The translations under genes and the position numbers were made by a program. Source: Thermoprotei archaeon (GTDB lineage Archaea; Thermoproteota; Thermoprotei; Gearchaeales; WAQG01). From it: a DNA stretch of 64,000 nucleotides. The notes beneath the pieces were generated by a model that saw only the letters and a program-made list of their open reading frames with translations, did not search any database and was not told the origin of the DNA. Shown here one piece after another: positions 16,682 to 30,918 of this stretch (position 1 is the stretch's first letter; each line of letters opens with the position of its first letter). Where the stretch lies: contig JAVZOV010000003.1 in NCBI GenBank assembly GCA_038881895.1, positions 62,001 through 126,000 on the forward strand, written 5' to 3'.

Positions 16682-18199
16682 TTATAACCTCCTTAATCTT
16701 GGGTTCAATATTTCATCTATAGCATGACCAATAAACACAAAACTTAATGAAATTAACGCTATTAAAAGTCCTGGCGGAATCCACCACCACCACATATTAC
16801 TACCTAATGCATCATATACTTGAGCATCATGTAATATTGAACCCCATGTTGGAAGCGTTGGATCACCTAAGCCTAAGAAGCTAAGGCTCGCCTCGGTAAG
16901 TATTGCATCAGGCACTCCTAATGCAAGGTTTGCAAATGCATAAGGTGTTAGATGAGGTGTTATATGCTTCATTATGATCCTTGTGTTACTGGCTCCCACA
17001 GCTTTTGCTGCTTCAACAAACTGTACTTCTTTAAGTTGTAATGCAACGCTTCTACCAACTCTTGCTATTCCCATCCATCCAAATGCGGCAATAAGGAATA
17101 CAATATTCCATATACTAGGTCTAAAAACTATAGCTATTGCAATTAAAATTGGTAATTTCGGAATTGCTATGAGTATATCTACAATTCTCATCATGATTTC
17201 ATCAATCTTTCCGCCAAAATATCCGCTCACAACACCATAAATAATACCTATACCTACGCTTATAAGTGAAGTTAATATTCCAATCATTAAAGCTATAGGT
17301 ACACCCCATATTATCCCCATGAATAAATCTCTGTGTAACGTATCCGTGCCAAGAAGTCCATAGGATTTACCACCTATTAATAAATTCATACTCCTAACTT
17401 TAAAATTAGGATCAATAGCTAGAACTGGTGATCCTGGTGATAGATCTATGAAAGTAACTATTATGTTATATTTACCCTTAAGTATTGGTGCCTTACTTTC
17501 ACCTATATACTTCCGTTCTCCCATAATAACTGTTGACGCTGCAAGGTTTTCACTTCTTATTGTTTTATTGAAATTTTTTTGTAACCATATTGATAAAATT
17601 TGATTTATATTTAAATCATTAAGTATGTATAACTTAATAGTAGCTGTTTGTATGGTTTTAGTGGCGTTTATTTGTGGAAAACTTTTTTGTTCAACGATAG
17701 GTACGATAAGACCGTCCGGTCGCACAATATAAATTGAATACAGTTGCACGCCCATATTCGTAGAATAATCAAAAGTAACACTAAGAACTGTTGATGCTGG
17801 ATCTGGATAATCATCAAATGTATAATCAAACCCTAACGATGCGTTAACTGCAGGAAGGCTAATCACTTCTCCGCTGGAGGCATAATGCCACGTAGTATTT
17901 ACAAGACTAAAACTTGTTATATTTTCAGGAGAAGGTAAATTCTTACCAGTCAATAAACTTGCCCAAGTTGGAGGGACACTTTGAGGATTATTCTGCCAAT
18001 ATTCAGTGAGTCTCCAGTAATACGGATTCACTGGTGCAATCACAGGTGAAAAAATAGCTATTAAAATGAAAATAGAAAGCAACAATAATCCTAATATGCC
18101 TATTTTATGTCTCTTATATTCATACCAAAAGTCTCTCAATCTCTCCATTAACAATGTACGTTTCTTTGGCACTAATACCGTTTTTGATGAGCTGCTCAT
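16682..18199 (-). CDS. ABC transporter permease, DppC type, with large external insert
   Basis: 505 residues, longer than the usual 280-300. After the first membrane helix (about 37-60) there is an insert of about 200 residues predicted to be outside the cell. The inner-membrane permease domain follows, with the EAA loop VGASNTRIIMKHITPHLTP that docks to the ATPase. The tail GLGDPTLPTWGSIL is typical of DppC. Large extracytoplasmic inserts of this kind are seen in some archaeal peptide transporters. The gene lies one base from the DppD-type gene and six from the other permease. Confidence 0.85.
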   Translation of the reverse strand: MSSSSKTVLVPKKRTLLMERLRDFWYEYKRHKIGILGLLLLSIFILIAIFSPVIAPVNPYYWRLTEYWQNNPQSVPPTWASLLTGKNLPSPENITSFSLVNTTWHYASSGEVISLPAVNASLGFDYTFDDYPDPASTVLSVTFDYSTNMGVQLYSIYIVRPDGLIVPIVEQKSFPQINATKTIQTATIKLYILNDLNINQILSIWLQKNFNKTIRSENLAASTVIMGERKYIGESKAPILKGKYNIIVTFIDLSPGSPVLAIDPNFKVRSMNLLIGGKSYGLLGTDTLHRDLFMGIIWGVPIALMIGILTSLISVGIGIIYGVVSGYFGGKIDEIMMRIVDILIAIPKLPILIAIAIVFRPSIWNIVFLIAAFGWMGIARVGRSVALQLKEVQFVEAAKAVGASNTRIIMKHITPHLTPYAFANLALGVPDAILTEASLSFLGLGDPTLPTWGSILHDAQVYDALGSNMWWWWIPPGLLIALISLSFVFIGHAIDEILNPRLRRL

Positions 18200-18204
18200 C
18201 TTAT

Positions 18205-19260
18205 CTAACCTACCTTAACTCTAGGATCAAAGATTCCATAGAGTAAATCTGCTATAAAATTAGCCAATACTAAAAGTATGGTACTAATGTAGAATAAGGC
18301 CATCACAACTGGTATATCACCATTCAATATAGCATTCCAATACAAAGTTCCCATACCATTCCAATTAAACACTGCCTCTGTAATTATTGCACCACCAAAA
18401 GTACCGGCTAATGCCAAAGCAATTAAAGTTATAATGGGGGGTGCAGCATTCTTAAGTGCATGTCCATATAAAACTCTTCGATCTGGTAATCCCTTAGCTC
18501 TTGCAGTAACTATGTAATCCTCTGTGAAAATATTAATGAGAAGATTACGAGTTTGCAATGCCCAACCACCATAGCTAACTAAAACAAGAGCAGATACTGG
18601 AAGTATTAAATGCCATAATAAATCTAACGTATATAAAAATGGATTAGTTGGAGCTGGTTCAGAGGTTGTGCCACCAGTTGGAAACCCAAATCCAGTGTAA
18701 TATTTAAGAAGATAACCAAAAACATATATTAGCAACATACCAACCCACCAAGCTGCAAAGCTCCAACCTATAAGACCAGACACAATAACACTTTTATCTG
18801 AAAGACTACCTGGCTTCGTCGCCACTTTAGTGCCCAACAACACACCTATGATAATAGTCACTATAGTTGCAGTACCAAAAAGTATGAGCGTATTAGGCAA
18901 TCGTTGCAATATTAGTGCAGTTATATCATTCGTATCACCTTCTTGATACCACGACGTACCAAAATTAAACGTAAGAACACGCCAACTAAAATCTATTAAT
19001 CTCTCCCAAATTGGTTTATTCAGACCCAATGCCTGAATTCTAAGAGTAGCATTGCCTTCTATCCATTTAGATATTAGATTAGGATTACACCCACCATACT
19101 TACATCCCGAAGTTACTGCAGCCGCAGTTTGCTGTCTAATCTGAGTTATCACCTGGTCTGCAAAAACAATATCAAAAAGCAAAAATGTTATAGCGACTAC
19201 AGCAAGAATAACAACTACTGAATTTATCGATCGTAAAATAATATATCTTTTATAACCCAT
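18205..19260 (-). CDS. ABC transporter permease, DppB type
   Basis: 351 residues with six predicted membrane helices: an N-terminal helix at about 10-32, an external loop with a Cys pair (GCKYGGCNP), then the core permease domain. The coupling motif is ARAKGLPDRRVLYGHALKNA and the C-terminal segment is FIADLLYGIFDPRVKVG, both typical of DppB/OppB. It forms the membrane channel together with the DppC-type permease and is the second gene of the operon, about 200 bases after the binding protein gene. Confidence 0.88.
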   Translation of the reverse strand: MGYKRYIILRSINSVVVILAVVAITFLLFDIVFADQVITQIRQQTAAAVTSGCKYGGCNPNLISKWIEGNATLRIQALGLNKPIWERLIDFSWRVLTFNFGTSWYQEGDTNDITALILQRLPNTLILFGTATIVTIIIGVLLGTKVATKPGSLSDKSVIVSGLIGWSFAAWWVGMLLIYVFGYLLKYYTGFGFPTGGTTSEPAPTNPFLYTLDLLWHLILPVSALVLVSYGGWALQTRNLLINIFTEDYIVTARAKGLPDRRVLYGHALKNAAPPIITLIALALAGTFGGAIITEAVFNWNGMGTLYWNAILNGDIPVVMALFYISTILLVLANFIADLLYGIFDPRVKVG

Positions 19261-19467
19261 ATTCCTCTTACTATTTTACATTTAGCTCATATAAAAATAT
19301 TTCCACAATTAAAGTAACATGACATCAACTCTATGATATGACTTTTAAAATTAAGCTTACAACTGAATACTTCATTTTTCAGATGATGAGAGAAATAGAA
19401 GACTAATGTTTAGGTTCAATTCTTAGATTAATTATGAATTATAAAAAAAAGATTATTATTTTATTTT

Positions 19468-22059
19468 TTAACGTCTTCTTAACACAATTATAGCCGCTAT
19501 AGCTACAATTAATACAACAATAATTCCACCTATTATTGCCAGATTTGGTCCGGGTGCCGGTGTTGGCGTAGGCGTGGGTGTAGTTGTCGTTGTGGTTGTG
19601 GGAGTGGGCGTAGGCGTTGTGGTTGTGGGAGTGGGCGTAGGCGTTGTGGTTGTGGGAGTGGGAGTGGGTGTTGGTGTGCCAGGAACTAACGAGAATGAAG
19701 CAGATGCCGTTACAGGAACACCGTATTGTGCACCAAGCACATAAACTTTCACTACATATGTGCCAGGTGATAGTTTTGCAAGATCAGATGGACTTAAAGT
19801 TACTGTAAACCCAGTTGCAGATGGTGTTGCAGTTCCATTTAATACTGGAACATTTGCACTAGAATATACATAGTAATACACAGTAGCATCAGTATAAATC
19901 TTTCCTTCAACAGTAACTGGTATGTTTATTGTGAGTGGAATACCGCTAAATGCTACAGGTGGAACTCTAATGCTTACCTCTGGCTTAAGTACCTTAGCCC
20001 ACTGGCTCCATCTATCTGGACCGTATGGATAATTCTCAAATGCAACAGCATGTATATAGTTTGAAGCACTATTATATTCCACAAGCTTAAATGGCCCGTC
20101 ACCTATGATGGCATGATTATATGTATTTATGAAATTAATCGCTCTCTGATAATAAGCACCAACATCTGATGAGGATATATATCCAGATAAAGCTTTTGGT
20201 ACGAAATTACTATTCATCATATCTGTTAATGCTTGCTTTATTAATGCGGCATCTCCTGAAGTTATAAGATTTAACCATTCCACTCCTGCAGCACTAGCAT
20301 CAGTTTGTGAGAACCTAGCCTTATTATAATCAACTACAACTTTCTCCATTGCGGCATATAAATACCATGGCACAGCTGGGAAGAAATCATAGAAATCAAG
20401 AATCATTGATGGATCTGGATACCAGTAATTACCATAAACTGCTATGGAAGTACTGTTTATGATTTTTATACCCTTAATTAGCGGGATCATATAACCTACC
20501 ACTGATGTATAGTATGAATCGGATGGTGTTGTTCCACTAGCCCATTGGAAGAACATGTAGAGCTGATATATTACATCATTCATCGTTATCGGTGATCCAT
20601 CATGCCATCCACCTCTAAAATCAAAATTATAGACGATCTGAACTTTTGCTTTTACATTACTGCCGACTGGTTGCCATGATTTAGTAGTTGTGTTCCATAT
20701 CATTGCATCTGAAGGAACGGGAACAGTAGGTTCTACGGGATTAGATTGAATTGTGTATGATTTTACTCTCCAAGGTTCAAATACACCTGTGTGGGGGTCT
20801 GGCCAATCTCCTGGATCATAAAGTGTCCATCTAACTATCACTGAGTATACATCCTGGTATCCGCCTATCGGGTTCATTGCTCCCTGGAAAAGATACTTTG
20901 TTCCAGCTCTTAATACTGTAGAGTTACCATAACGTGCATTCATGAATGTCCATCTGTTAGGTAAACCAGCACCGAAATCCATCACTGCGCCTTCCAAACC
21001 TTTATGTATCGCATAGTATTCTATTCCAGATCCTATGAAAACTCTAACAGACTCTGATAAACCAAGTAAATTCTCCTCAATAAATAATTTATTTCTCTGT
21101 TGTAATGACGTGAAATTACCTGAAAGAAGTTTATTACCTATTTCGTCAAGAGTGGTGTTCGCATAATTCCACCAACCTGTCACTTGATATCCTGGCATGT
21201 ATCCATAGAAGGGTGCGTACATTTGTACTGGTTCTACATCACTATATTTGGTGAATGCTGATGCACCCCAACCTTCTGTGTATATTTGCCATCCTAGCCC
21301 TTTAGGATCACTACCATAAACTACTGCAAATGCTTTAAACAGATCACCGTAGATTGGTTCTACCGTTAAACCGAATTTTGTTAGCTCATTTTGGAACCAG
21401 ATACCAAAATTATATCTAACTGGGTCATCAGTTCTAATGAAGAATTTTACTGTTATTGGTTGTCCACCATAGTACCATTTACCTCCTTGTTGAACTGCTC
21501 CATGTGCAGTTAAGACATCACTCATTATTTTGAAAGCGTATGCTTCATCAAAACGAATGTTTAGTGAATCTACATAAGGTGCTATATAAATATAATCTGG
21601 ACTCGACGCCTCTATTGATGTAACCATTGGTAGTCCTCCACCCGATAATATACCTTGAACAAAGTAGTTTCTATCTATTAAGAAGTTTGTCGCGTATCTA
21701 AATTCTCTGTATTCAAATGGATTGAATACTCCTGTAACGTTCATTGGTACTGGGTTATAAAGGAAGCTGTAAAATCCACCATTTGGATTAGGTAGAAGTT
21801 GTACGTTTGGATTGTTTTGGTATTGTAAAACGAGGCTTGGTAGTAACCTGAAACTGTGGAAGTATATATCTCCGCTTGCTACTTTTGTTAATGCTAGTGA
21901 ATCATCACGTATTCCTGTAAGTATATATTCGCGTGATACTGGTCCTGTTTGTGCTTGTGCTAATGTTTTTGGCGTTGCTGATATAATTATTGCGGCTATC
22001 AAGATGGTCATTAGTGCTGTTATTAATGTTTTTTTAATTAAAAATCTGGTTATGTTCAT
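19468..22059 (-). CDS. Membrane-anchored extracellular solute-binding protein, family 5
   Basis: 863 residues. An N-terminal hydrophobic signal (about 8-33) is followed by a large family 5 substrate-binding domain of the peptide/sugar type (for example FDFRGGWHDGSPITMNDVIY). A beta-sandwich-like region precedes a Thr/Pro linker (TPTPTPTTTT repeats, about 795-835), a C-terminal membrane helix and the stop-transfer RRR. The linker suggests glycosylation and a stalk holding the domain above the membrane, as in other archaeal binding proteins. It starts the five-gene transporter operon. Substrate could be peptides or oligosaccharides. Confidence 0.85.
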   Translation of the reverse strand: MNITRFLIKKTLITALMTILIAAIIISATPKTLAQAQTGPVSREYILTGIRDDSLALTKVASGDIYFHSFRLLPSLVLQYQNNPNVQLLPNPNGGFYSFLYNPVPMNVTGVFNPFEYREFRYATNFLIDRNYFVQGILSGGGLPMVTSIEASSPDYIYIAPYVDSLNIRFDEAYAFKIMSDVLTAHGAVQQGGKWYYGGQPITVKFFIRTDDPVRYNFGIWFQNELTKFGLTVEPIYGDLFKAFAVVYGSDPKGLGWQIYTEGWGASAFTKYSDVEPVQMYAPFYGYMPGYQVTGWWNYANTTLDEIGNKLLSGNFTSLQQRNKLFIEENLLGLSESVRVFIGSGIEYYAIHKGLEGAVMDFGAGLPNRWTFMNARYGNSTVLRAGTKYLFQGAMNPIGGYQDVYSVIVRWTLYDPGDWPDPHTGVFEPWRVKSYTIQSNPVEPTVPVPSDAMIWNTTTKSWQPVGSNVKAKVQIVYNFDFRGGWHDGSPITMNDVIYQLYMFFQWASGTTPSDSYYTSVVGYMIPLIKGIKIINSTSIAVYGNYWYPDPSMILDFYDFFPAVPWYLYAAMEKVVVDYNKARFSQTDASAAGVEWLNLITSGDAALIKQALTDMMNSNFVPKALSGYISSSDVGAYYQRAINFINTYNHAIIGDGPFKLVEYNSASNYIHAVAFENYPYGPDRWSQWAKVLKPEVSIRVPPVAFSGIPLTINIPVTVEGKIYTDATVYYYVYSSANVPVLNGTATPSATGFTVTLSPSDLAKLSPGTYVVKVYVLGAQYGVPVTASASFSLVPGTPTPTPTPTTTTPTPTPTTTTPTPTPTTTTTTTPTPTPTPAPGPNLAIIGGIIVVLIVAIAAIIVLRRR
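19594..19647. repeat. Two tandem 27-bp units in the binding-protein linker
   Basis: The unit at 19594-19620 is repeated exactly at 19621-19647, with a third diverged copy after it. It encodes the Thr-Pro linker of the binding protein. Such repeats can change in number by slippage and would alter stalk length. Confidence 0.85.
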
Positions 22060-22145
22060 TGTATAAACCTCAGCTTATTAGTAGTATTTGTAGCTTAAAT
22101 ATTTTTCGTAAAAACTAAAATAAACATCACCTAAATCTCATCTAA

Positions 22146-22700
22146 TTATTTAACGTTAGATTCTGCTGCTGATTCTATTATTATGTTTATATAGCTTTTT
22201 ATTGTGACTATGATTCCTGCTAGGAGTAGTATTGAGCCTGGTAAGCTAAGTATTAGCCATGGTTTTTGGTATGCTAGCGTTAGATAGTTGTATTTTATTG
22301 TGTGTGTGCTATTTATTATTAATATTTTGGGTGATCCTTTGAGTATTAATGTTTCTGTGTTGTTTAATATTATTTGTGTTATGTTTTCTTGTTTTTCGTA
22401 TTGGATTATTAGTGTAACGCTTAGTGGTTTAGTGTTATTTGTTGTGAGTGTTATTGTTGAGTTTAATGATGTGTAATTTGGTGGTATTTGTTGACTTATC
22501 GTTGTGTTTGTTGTTCCTATTGTCTGGAATGTTTTTGTTACTGGTATCGTTGATATTATTGTTAAGAGCAATCCTATTATTGCTACTATAAGTCCTAGGA
22601 TGAATGGTTTATTTTTAATGAATTTTGTTCTAGGTATCTTATAGTGGATTCGTTTCACCTTGATATTCATATCTGCTGTTATATTAATTCTTTTGTTCAA
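22146..22700 (-). CDS. Membrane protein with two terminal helices and Thr/Asn-rich external domain
   Basis: 184 residues. A basic N-terminus is followed by a helix (about 32-52), then an external domain rich in N-x-T/S sites (NTTIS, NTTI-like), and a second helix (about 148-168). The layout suggests a surface domain held at both ends in the membrane and probably glycosylated. No family recognised. It has the same strand as the transporter operon, 86 bases upstream of it, but a link is not shown. Confidence 0.55.
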   Translation of the reverse strand: MNKRINITADMNIKVKRIHYKIPRTKFIKNKPFILGLIVAIIGLLLTIISTIPVTKTFQTIGTTNTTISQQIPPNYTSLNSTITLTTNNTKPLSVTLIIQYEKQENITQIILNNTETLILKGSPKILIINSTHTIKYNYLTLAYQKPWLILSLPGSILLLAGIIVTIKSYINIIIESAAESNVK

Positions 22701-22819
22701 TTTTTGTATCTATTTTTGATGAAAGATGAGAGATTTTCTCATGGGCTGTTCTATAGTTTCTGAGTAAATGGATTTTTATTGATTTTAGCTTTGATGCTGC
22801 TGGACGTTCAATGTGTGTT

Positions 22820-22872
22820 CTGCTGAGCGACAGTTTGAAACTACCGCTGTGCTATCCTTTACTGTTGAGCAG
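22820..22872 (+). other. Stem-loop upstream of the RNA polymerase operon
   Basis: CTGCT (22820-22824) pairs with AGCAG (22868-22872), and after a GAG bulge CGACAG (22828-22833) pairs with CTGTTG (22862-22867). This makes an 11-bp stem in an AT-rich intergenic region of about 330 bases that otherwise shows only the rpoH promoter. It could be a small structured RNA or a regulatory site. Strand is assumed. Confidence 0.3.
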
Positions 22873-22976
22873 TGAAAACACTCGAGAGCTGAGAGGGAGG
22901 TGATGAAAATTCATGAAGTTCACGATGATTAGGAGTATTCTATTTTTTGGGTTCTATTTTTTGTTTGATAATAAAG

Positions 22977-22986
22977 TTTATAAAAG
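22977..22986 (+). promoter_or_regulatory. TATA box of the RNA polymerase operon
   Basis: TTTATAAAAG, a near-perfect archaeal TATA box, 41 bases before the rpoH TTG start. A transcript starting near 23010 would have a short leader that includes GGGGGTG, a plausible ribosome-binding site. Confidence 0.6.
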
Positions 22987-23026
22987 GGATTTTTATATTA
23001 TTGTAAGCTGGTTTGGGGGTGTTTTA

Positions 23027-23281
23027 TTGACGAAAGGTGAAAAAGAGAGGTTTGATGTGCTAAGTCATGAGTATGTGCCTCATCATGTTCTTATTCCTAG
23101 GGAGGAGGCTAAGAAATTATTGAAGGAGTGGGGTGTGAAAGGTATTCAGTTGCCTTGGATTAGGGCTTCGGATCCTGTTGCTAGGGCTCTTGGTGCTAGA
23201 CCTGGTGATTTAGTTAAAATAATTAGGAAGAGTGAGGTATCTGGTGTAACTGTCATGTATAGATATGTAGTACCAGGGTGA
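23027..23281 (+). CDS. rpoH: RNA polymerase subunit H (Rpo5)
   Basis: 84 residues starting at a TTG codon. A longer reading frame back to 22913 would include the TATA box, so the TTG preceded by GGGGGTG is preferred. The protein has the archaeal RpoH/Rpb5 C-terminal-domain motifs: HEYVPHHVLIPREEAKKLL, IQLPWIRASDPVARALGARPGD and YRYVVP. It binds the jaw of the polymerase near downstream DNA. It is the first gene of the operon and its stop overlaps the start of rpoB. Confidence 0.92.
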   Translation: MTKGEKERFDVLSHEYVPHHVLIPREEAKKLLKEWGVKGIQLPWIRASDPVARALGARPGDLVKIIRKSEVSGVTVMYRYVVPG

Positions 23282-26200
23282 GACAAGTGTCGGATGCAAA
23301 GCAATTATCACGTGATGATACATGGGTTCTTGTAGAGAGTTTCATTAAGGAACAAGGATTAGTGCGTCTTCATTTGGATTCTTATAATAGGTTTATTGAG
23401 TATGGTTTGCAGCAAATTATTGATGAGATGGGTAGGATAGAGTCTAGCATACCTGGTTGTTATATTGAACTAGGTGCTGTTAGGGTTGAGGAGCCTTCTA
23501 TAAAGGAGGCTAAGGGCTATACTATCAGGGCTACTCCGATAGATGCGAAACTTCGAAGATTTACTTATGCTGCGCCTATTAAGCTTGAAATGTCGCTTTA
23601 TATTGATGATGTTTTAAGGTCTACGAAGAAGGATGTTGTTATTGGTATGATGCCTATAATGGTGAAGTCTAATAGGTGTGTTTTGAGCAAGATGAGCAGA
23701 GATGAGCAGGTTCGGTATGGTATGGATCCTGATGATCCTGGTGGTTATTTCATAATTAATGGTGCTGAGCGTGTTATAGTTGCTCAGGAGGATTTAGCTG
23801 TCAATAGGATTATTGTTGATGTTGCTCCTTCAGGGTCTGGTGCTGTTCATATTGCGAAAGTGTTTTCTTCAACTCCTGGTCAGAAGGTTCCTGTGACGCT
23901 CGAGAGAAGAAAGAACGGTGCCCTATATGTTGGGTTTCCCACAGTTCCTGTAAAGATACCTTTTGTGATAATGATGCGTGCTCTCGGTATGAAGACTGAT
24001 GCTGAGATAGCTGAGGCTGTATCTTCTGATTTAAGAATCCAGAACGAATTGGGCGTTTCTTTTGAAGAGACAGCTGATATTAGGACTGTTGACGAGGCGA
24101 TTGATTATATTGGGAGTCGTTTGGCTCATGGTAAACCTGCTGAAAGAAGGAAGGAATTTGCCTTAACAGTTATTGATAAGAACTTTCTTGTGCATCTGGG
24201 TATGAAGCCTGAAGATCGTAGGACTAAAGCATTGTATTTGGGTCAAATGGCTCGTAGGCTTTTGGAGGTTAGTCTTGGTCTAAGGGAGATTGATGATAAG
24301 GATCATTATAAGAACAAGCGTTTAAAGCTTGCAGGAGATTTGTTAGGCATACTTTTTAGGAGTATTTTTAGGAATTTCCAAAGGGATATCAAATATCAGC
24401 TTGAGAAAATGCTTAGTCGTCGAAGGGATATGGATATTGATGTTTCGAATCTTGTGAGACCTAATCTTATTACTGAGAAGCTTGAGCACTACCTTGCCAC
24501 TGGTAATTGGGTTGGCGGTAAGACTGGTGTCAGTCAGCTTTTAGATAGAACTAACTATTTATCGACACTTAGCCATTTGAGACGTATAGTTTCTCCGTTA
24601 AGTAGGAGTCAGCCTCATTATGAGGCAAGGGATTTGCATCCGACACAATGGGGTAGAATCTGCCCAATAGAAACACCTGAGGGACCTAACTGTGGATTGG
24701 TGAAGAACTTATCATTGCTTGCTTTAGTCACTAAAGGCGAAGCAACTATTGTCATGAAACAGATAATTAGTGAGTTGCTTAATGTTAAGCCTTTACGTAA
24801 ATCTCCTAAAGAGTGGGCTGAAGTTTATCTTGATGATGTGTTAGTTGGTAGGCATCCGAATCCTGAGGAGTTAGTTTCGCAAATCAGAAAGCTTAGGCGT
24901 AAAGGTGAAATAAGTTATGAAGTAAATGTCGCATTAGTAAATGGGCCTTTAGGTCGTGAAGTGCATATTAACGCTGACGCAAATAGGATCATTAGACCTC
25001 TTATAATAGTAGAGAATGGAGAACCTAAATTAACGGGTGAGATAATTGAGAAATTAAAGAATGGAGAACTTACATGGTCTGATCTAATTTCCATGGGTGT
25101 AATAGAATATTTAGATGCTGAAGAGGAAGAGAATGCTTACATTGCAGTATGGCCTGGGGAGGTCACAAAAGAACATACGCATTTAGAGATTTCACCGGCT
25201 GCGTTATTTGGTGTTGTAGGTTCAATAATACCATTTTCTAATCACAATCATTCACCAAGAAATACATTTGAGGCTGCTATGGGTAAGCAAGCGCTCGGAT
25301 TTTCAGTAGCTAATTACTCAAAGAGGGTTGATACAAGGGGTCACTTATTGCATTATCCTCAAAGGCCTCTTGTTACTACTAAGGCTATCGAGAGTATTGG
25401 CTTAAATAAGAGACCTTTTGGACAGAATATGGTTGTTGCTATTTTTTCTTACACTGGTTATAACATACAAGATGCAGTCATTATAAATAAATCAGCTGTT
25501 GATAGAGGATTAGGTAGATCAACATTCTTTAGGTTATACGAAGCTGAGGAAATGCGGTATCCAGGTGGTATAACTGACAAAATAGAAATACCACAACCTA
25601 ATGTGAAAGATTACCATGTTCCTGAGAGTTATTCAAAACTTGAGCCTGATGGTGTGATTACGCCTGAGGTTGAAGCACAAGGAGGAGAGGTGCTTATTGG
25701 AAGAACTAGCCCACCAAGATTTATGGAGGAGTATGAACAAAGGGGAGCGTTTGGTGGTCCAATAAGAAGAGATACTTCAATAGCATTAAGGCATGGTGAA
25801 AAAGGTGTTGTGGATGCTGTTATATTTACTAATACAATTGATGGTAATCCGCTTGTGCGTGTAAAGATTAGAGATTTGAGAATACCTGAGCTTGGTGATA
25901 AGTTTGCTTCTAGACATGGTCAGAAAGGTGTTATTGGTATGTTATTACCTCAGGAGGACATGCCATTTACTGAAAGTGGTATAGTGCCGGATTTAATAAT
26001 AAACCCACATGCAATACCATCAAGAATGACTATCGGCCAGTTACTCGAATCATTGGCTGGTAAAGTTGCAGCTCTTAAAGGTGTTATTGAAGATGGCACA
26101 CCGTTCCAGGAAAATGTTGAGGAGAGACTTAGGAGAGAATTGTTGGCTTTAGGATTCGAACCCAGAGGTAAAGAGGTTATGTACAATGGTTTAACTGGTG

Positions 26201-26643
26201 AGAAGTTCGAGGCTGAAATTTTTATAGGTATCGTGTATTACCAGAAACTTCATCACATGGTTAGTGATAAGATGCATGCTCGTGCACGTGGGCCCGTTCA
26301 AATGCTCACTCATCAGCCAACTGAGGGTAGAGCGAAAGAGGGTGGCTTGAGATTAGGTGAGATGGAGAGGGATTGTCTTATAGCTCATGGTGCGGCTGCA
26401 ACATTAAAGGATAGACTCATGGATATGTCCGATAAAACTACAATATTCGTTTGTAAGAACTGTGGTTCAATGGGTTATTATGATTGGAAGAAAGGAGAAC
26501 ACGTGTGTCCTGTTTGTGGTCCGAAGGCTGACATCGTTCCGGTTGAGGTTTCTTATGCGTTCAAGCTTTTATTACAAGAATTGATGAGTATGATGATCAA
26601 TCCTCGTTTAGAGGTTGTTGAGAGGTATCAGAAGGGAGTGTAG
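23278..26643 (+). CDS. rpoB: RNA polymerase subunit B, unsplit (Rpo2)
   Basis: 1121 residues; GTG start overlapping the rpoH stop. The catalytic half of the polymerase is encoded by a single gene (not split into B' and B''), as in many Thermoproteota. Conserved blocks include SQPHYEARDLHPTQWGRICP followed by IETPEGPNCGL, and GQKGVIG in the ELGDKFASRHGQKGV segment. The C-terminal zinc site CKNCGSMGYY...CPVCG is intact. The stop is followed by GGAGGTGA, a strong ribosome-binding site for rpoA1. Confidence 0.97.
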   Translation: MRQVSDAKQLSRDDTWVLVESFIKEQGLVRLHLDSYNRFIEYGLQQIIDEMGRIESSIPGCYIELGAVRVEEPSIKEAKGYTIRATPIDAKLRRFTYAAPIKLEMSLYIDDVLRSTKKDVVIGMMPIMVKSNRCVLSKMSRDEQVRYGMDPDDPGGYFIINGAERVIVAQEDLAVNRIIVDVAPSGSGAVHIAKVFSSTPGQKVPVTLERRKNGALYVGFPTVPVKIPFVIMMRALGMKTDAEIAEAVSSDLRIQNELGVSFEETADIRTVDEAIDYIGSRLAHGKPAERRKEFALTVIDKNFLVHLGMKPEDRRTKALYLGQMARRLLEVSLGLREIDDKDHYKNKRLKLAGDLLGILFRSIFRNFQRDIKYQLEKMLSRRRDMDIDVSNLVRPNLITEKLEHYLATGNWVGGKTGVSQLLDRTNYLSTLSHLRRIVSPLSRSQPHYEARDLHPTQWGRICPIETPEGPNCGLVKNLSLLALVTKGEATIVMKQIISELLNVKPLRKSPKEWAEVYLDDVLVGRHPNPEELVSQIRKLRRKGEISYEVNVALVNGPLGREVHINADANRIIRPLIIVENGEPKLTGEIIEKLKNGELTWSDLISMGVIEYLDAEEEENAYIAVWPGEVTKEHTHLEISPAALFGVVGSIIPFSNHNHSPRNTFEAAMGKQALGFSVANYSKRVDTRGHLLHYPQRPLVTTKAIESIGLNKRPFGQNMVVAIFSYTGYNIQDAVIINKSAVDRGLGRSTFFRLYEAEEMRYPGGITDKIEIPQPNVKDYHVPESYSKLEPDGVITPEVEAQGGEVLIGRTSPPRFMEEYEQRGAFGGPIRRDTSIALRHGEKGVVDAVIFTNTIDGNPLVRVKIRDLRIPELGDKFASRHGQKGVIGMLLPQEDMPFTESGIVPDLIINPHAIPSRMTIGQLLESLAGKVAALKGVIEDGTPFQENVEERLRRELLALGFEPRGKEVMYNGLTGEKFEAEIFIGIVYYQKLHHMVSDKMHARARGPVQMLTHQPTEGRAKEGGLRLGEMERDCLIAHGAAATLKDRLMDMSDKTTIFVCKNCGSMGYYDWKKGEHVCPVCGPKADIVPVEVSYAFKLLLQELMSMMINPRLEVVERYQKGV

Positions 26644-26656
26644 GAGGTGAAATACG

Positions 26657-30558
<3,902 letters not shown>

Positions 30559-30573
30559 GGAGGATGATGCGAA

Positions 30574-30918
30574 ATGGTAGATATCGCGAGAGAACTCAAA
30601 GTTGCTATGCAAACTGGAAAAATAGAAATAGGTTATAATTCTGTTAGGAATCTCATTTTAACAAAAAATGTTTCAGGTATAATTGTTGCTGGTAAAGGAC
30701 CTCGCGAAAAAATTGAATCACTGAAATATTATTCTAAAATTTCTAAAATTCCAGTTTATATCTATGATGGAACAAGCTGGGATTTGGGAAGGCTCTGTGG
30801 AAAACCTTTCACCGTATCTGTTGTAGCAATAATCAATCCTGGTGAATCTGAGATAATGAAAATTTTTAAGTCATCATCTGAGGAGGATACAATGGATGCC
30901 GGAAATAAGGCTCAGTAA
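30574..30918 (+). CDS. rpl30e: Ribosomal protein eL30
   Basis: 114 residues, L7Ae/L30e fold. Motifs: KIEIGYNSVRNLIL, the GIIVAGKGPREK loop, and the C-terminal CGKPFTVSVVAIINPGES. It is part of the large ribosomal subunit in archaea, and its place between rpoA2 and nusA is the classical archaeal order. The last residues (SSEEDTMDAGNKAQ) extend past the normal end, and the coding sequence overlaps the start of nusA by 23 bases. Confidence 0.93.
   Translation: MVDIARELKVAMQTGKIEIGYNSVRNLILTKNVSGIIVAGKGPREKIESLKYYSKISKIPVYIYDGTSWDLGRLCGKPFTVSVVAIINPGESEIMKIFKSSSEEDTMDAGNKAQ

Noticed and set aside
22890-22925. C/D-box small RNA (GTGATGA motif)
   Set aside because: No matching CUGA box at the right spacing downstream.
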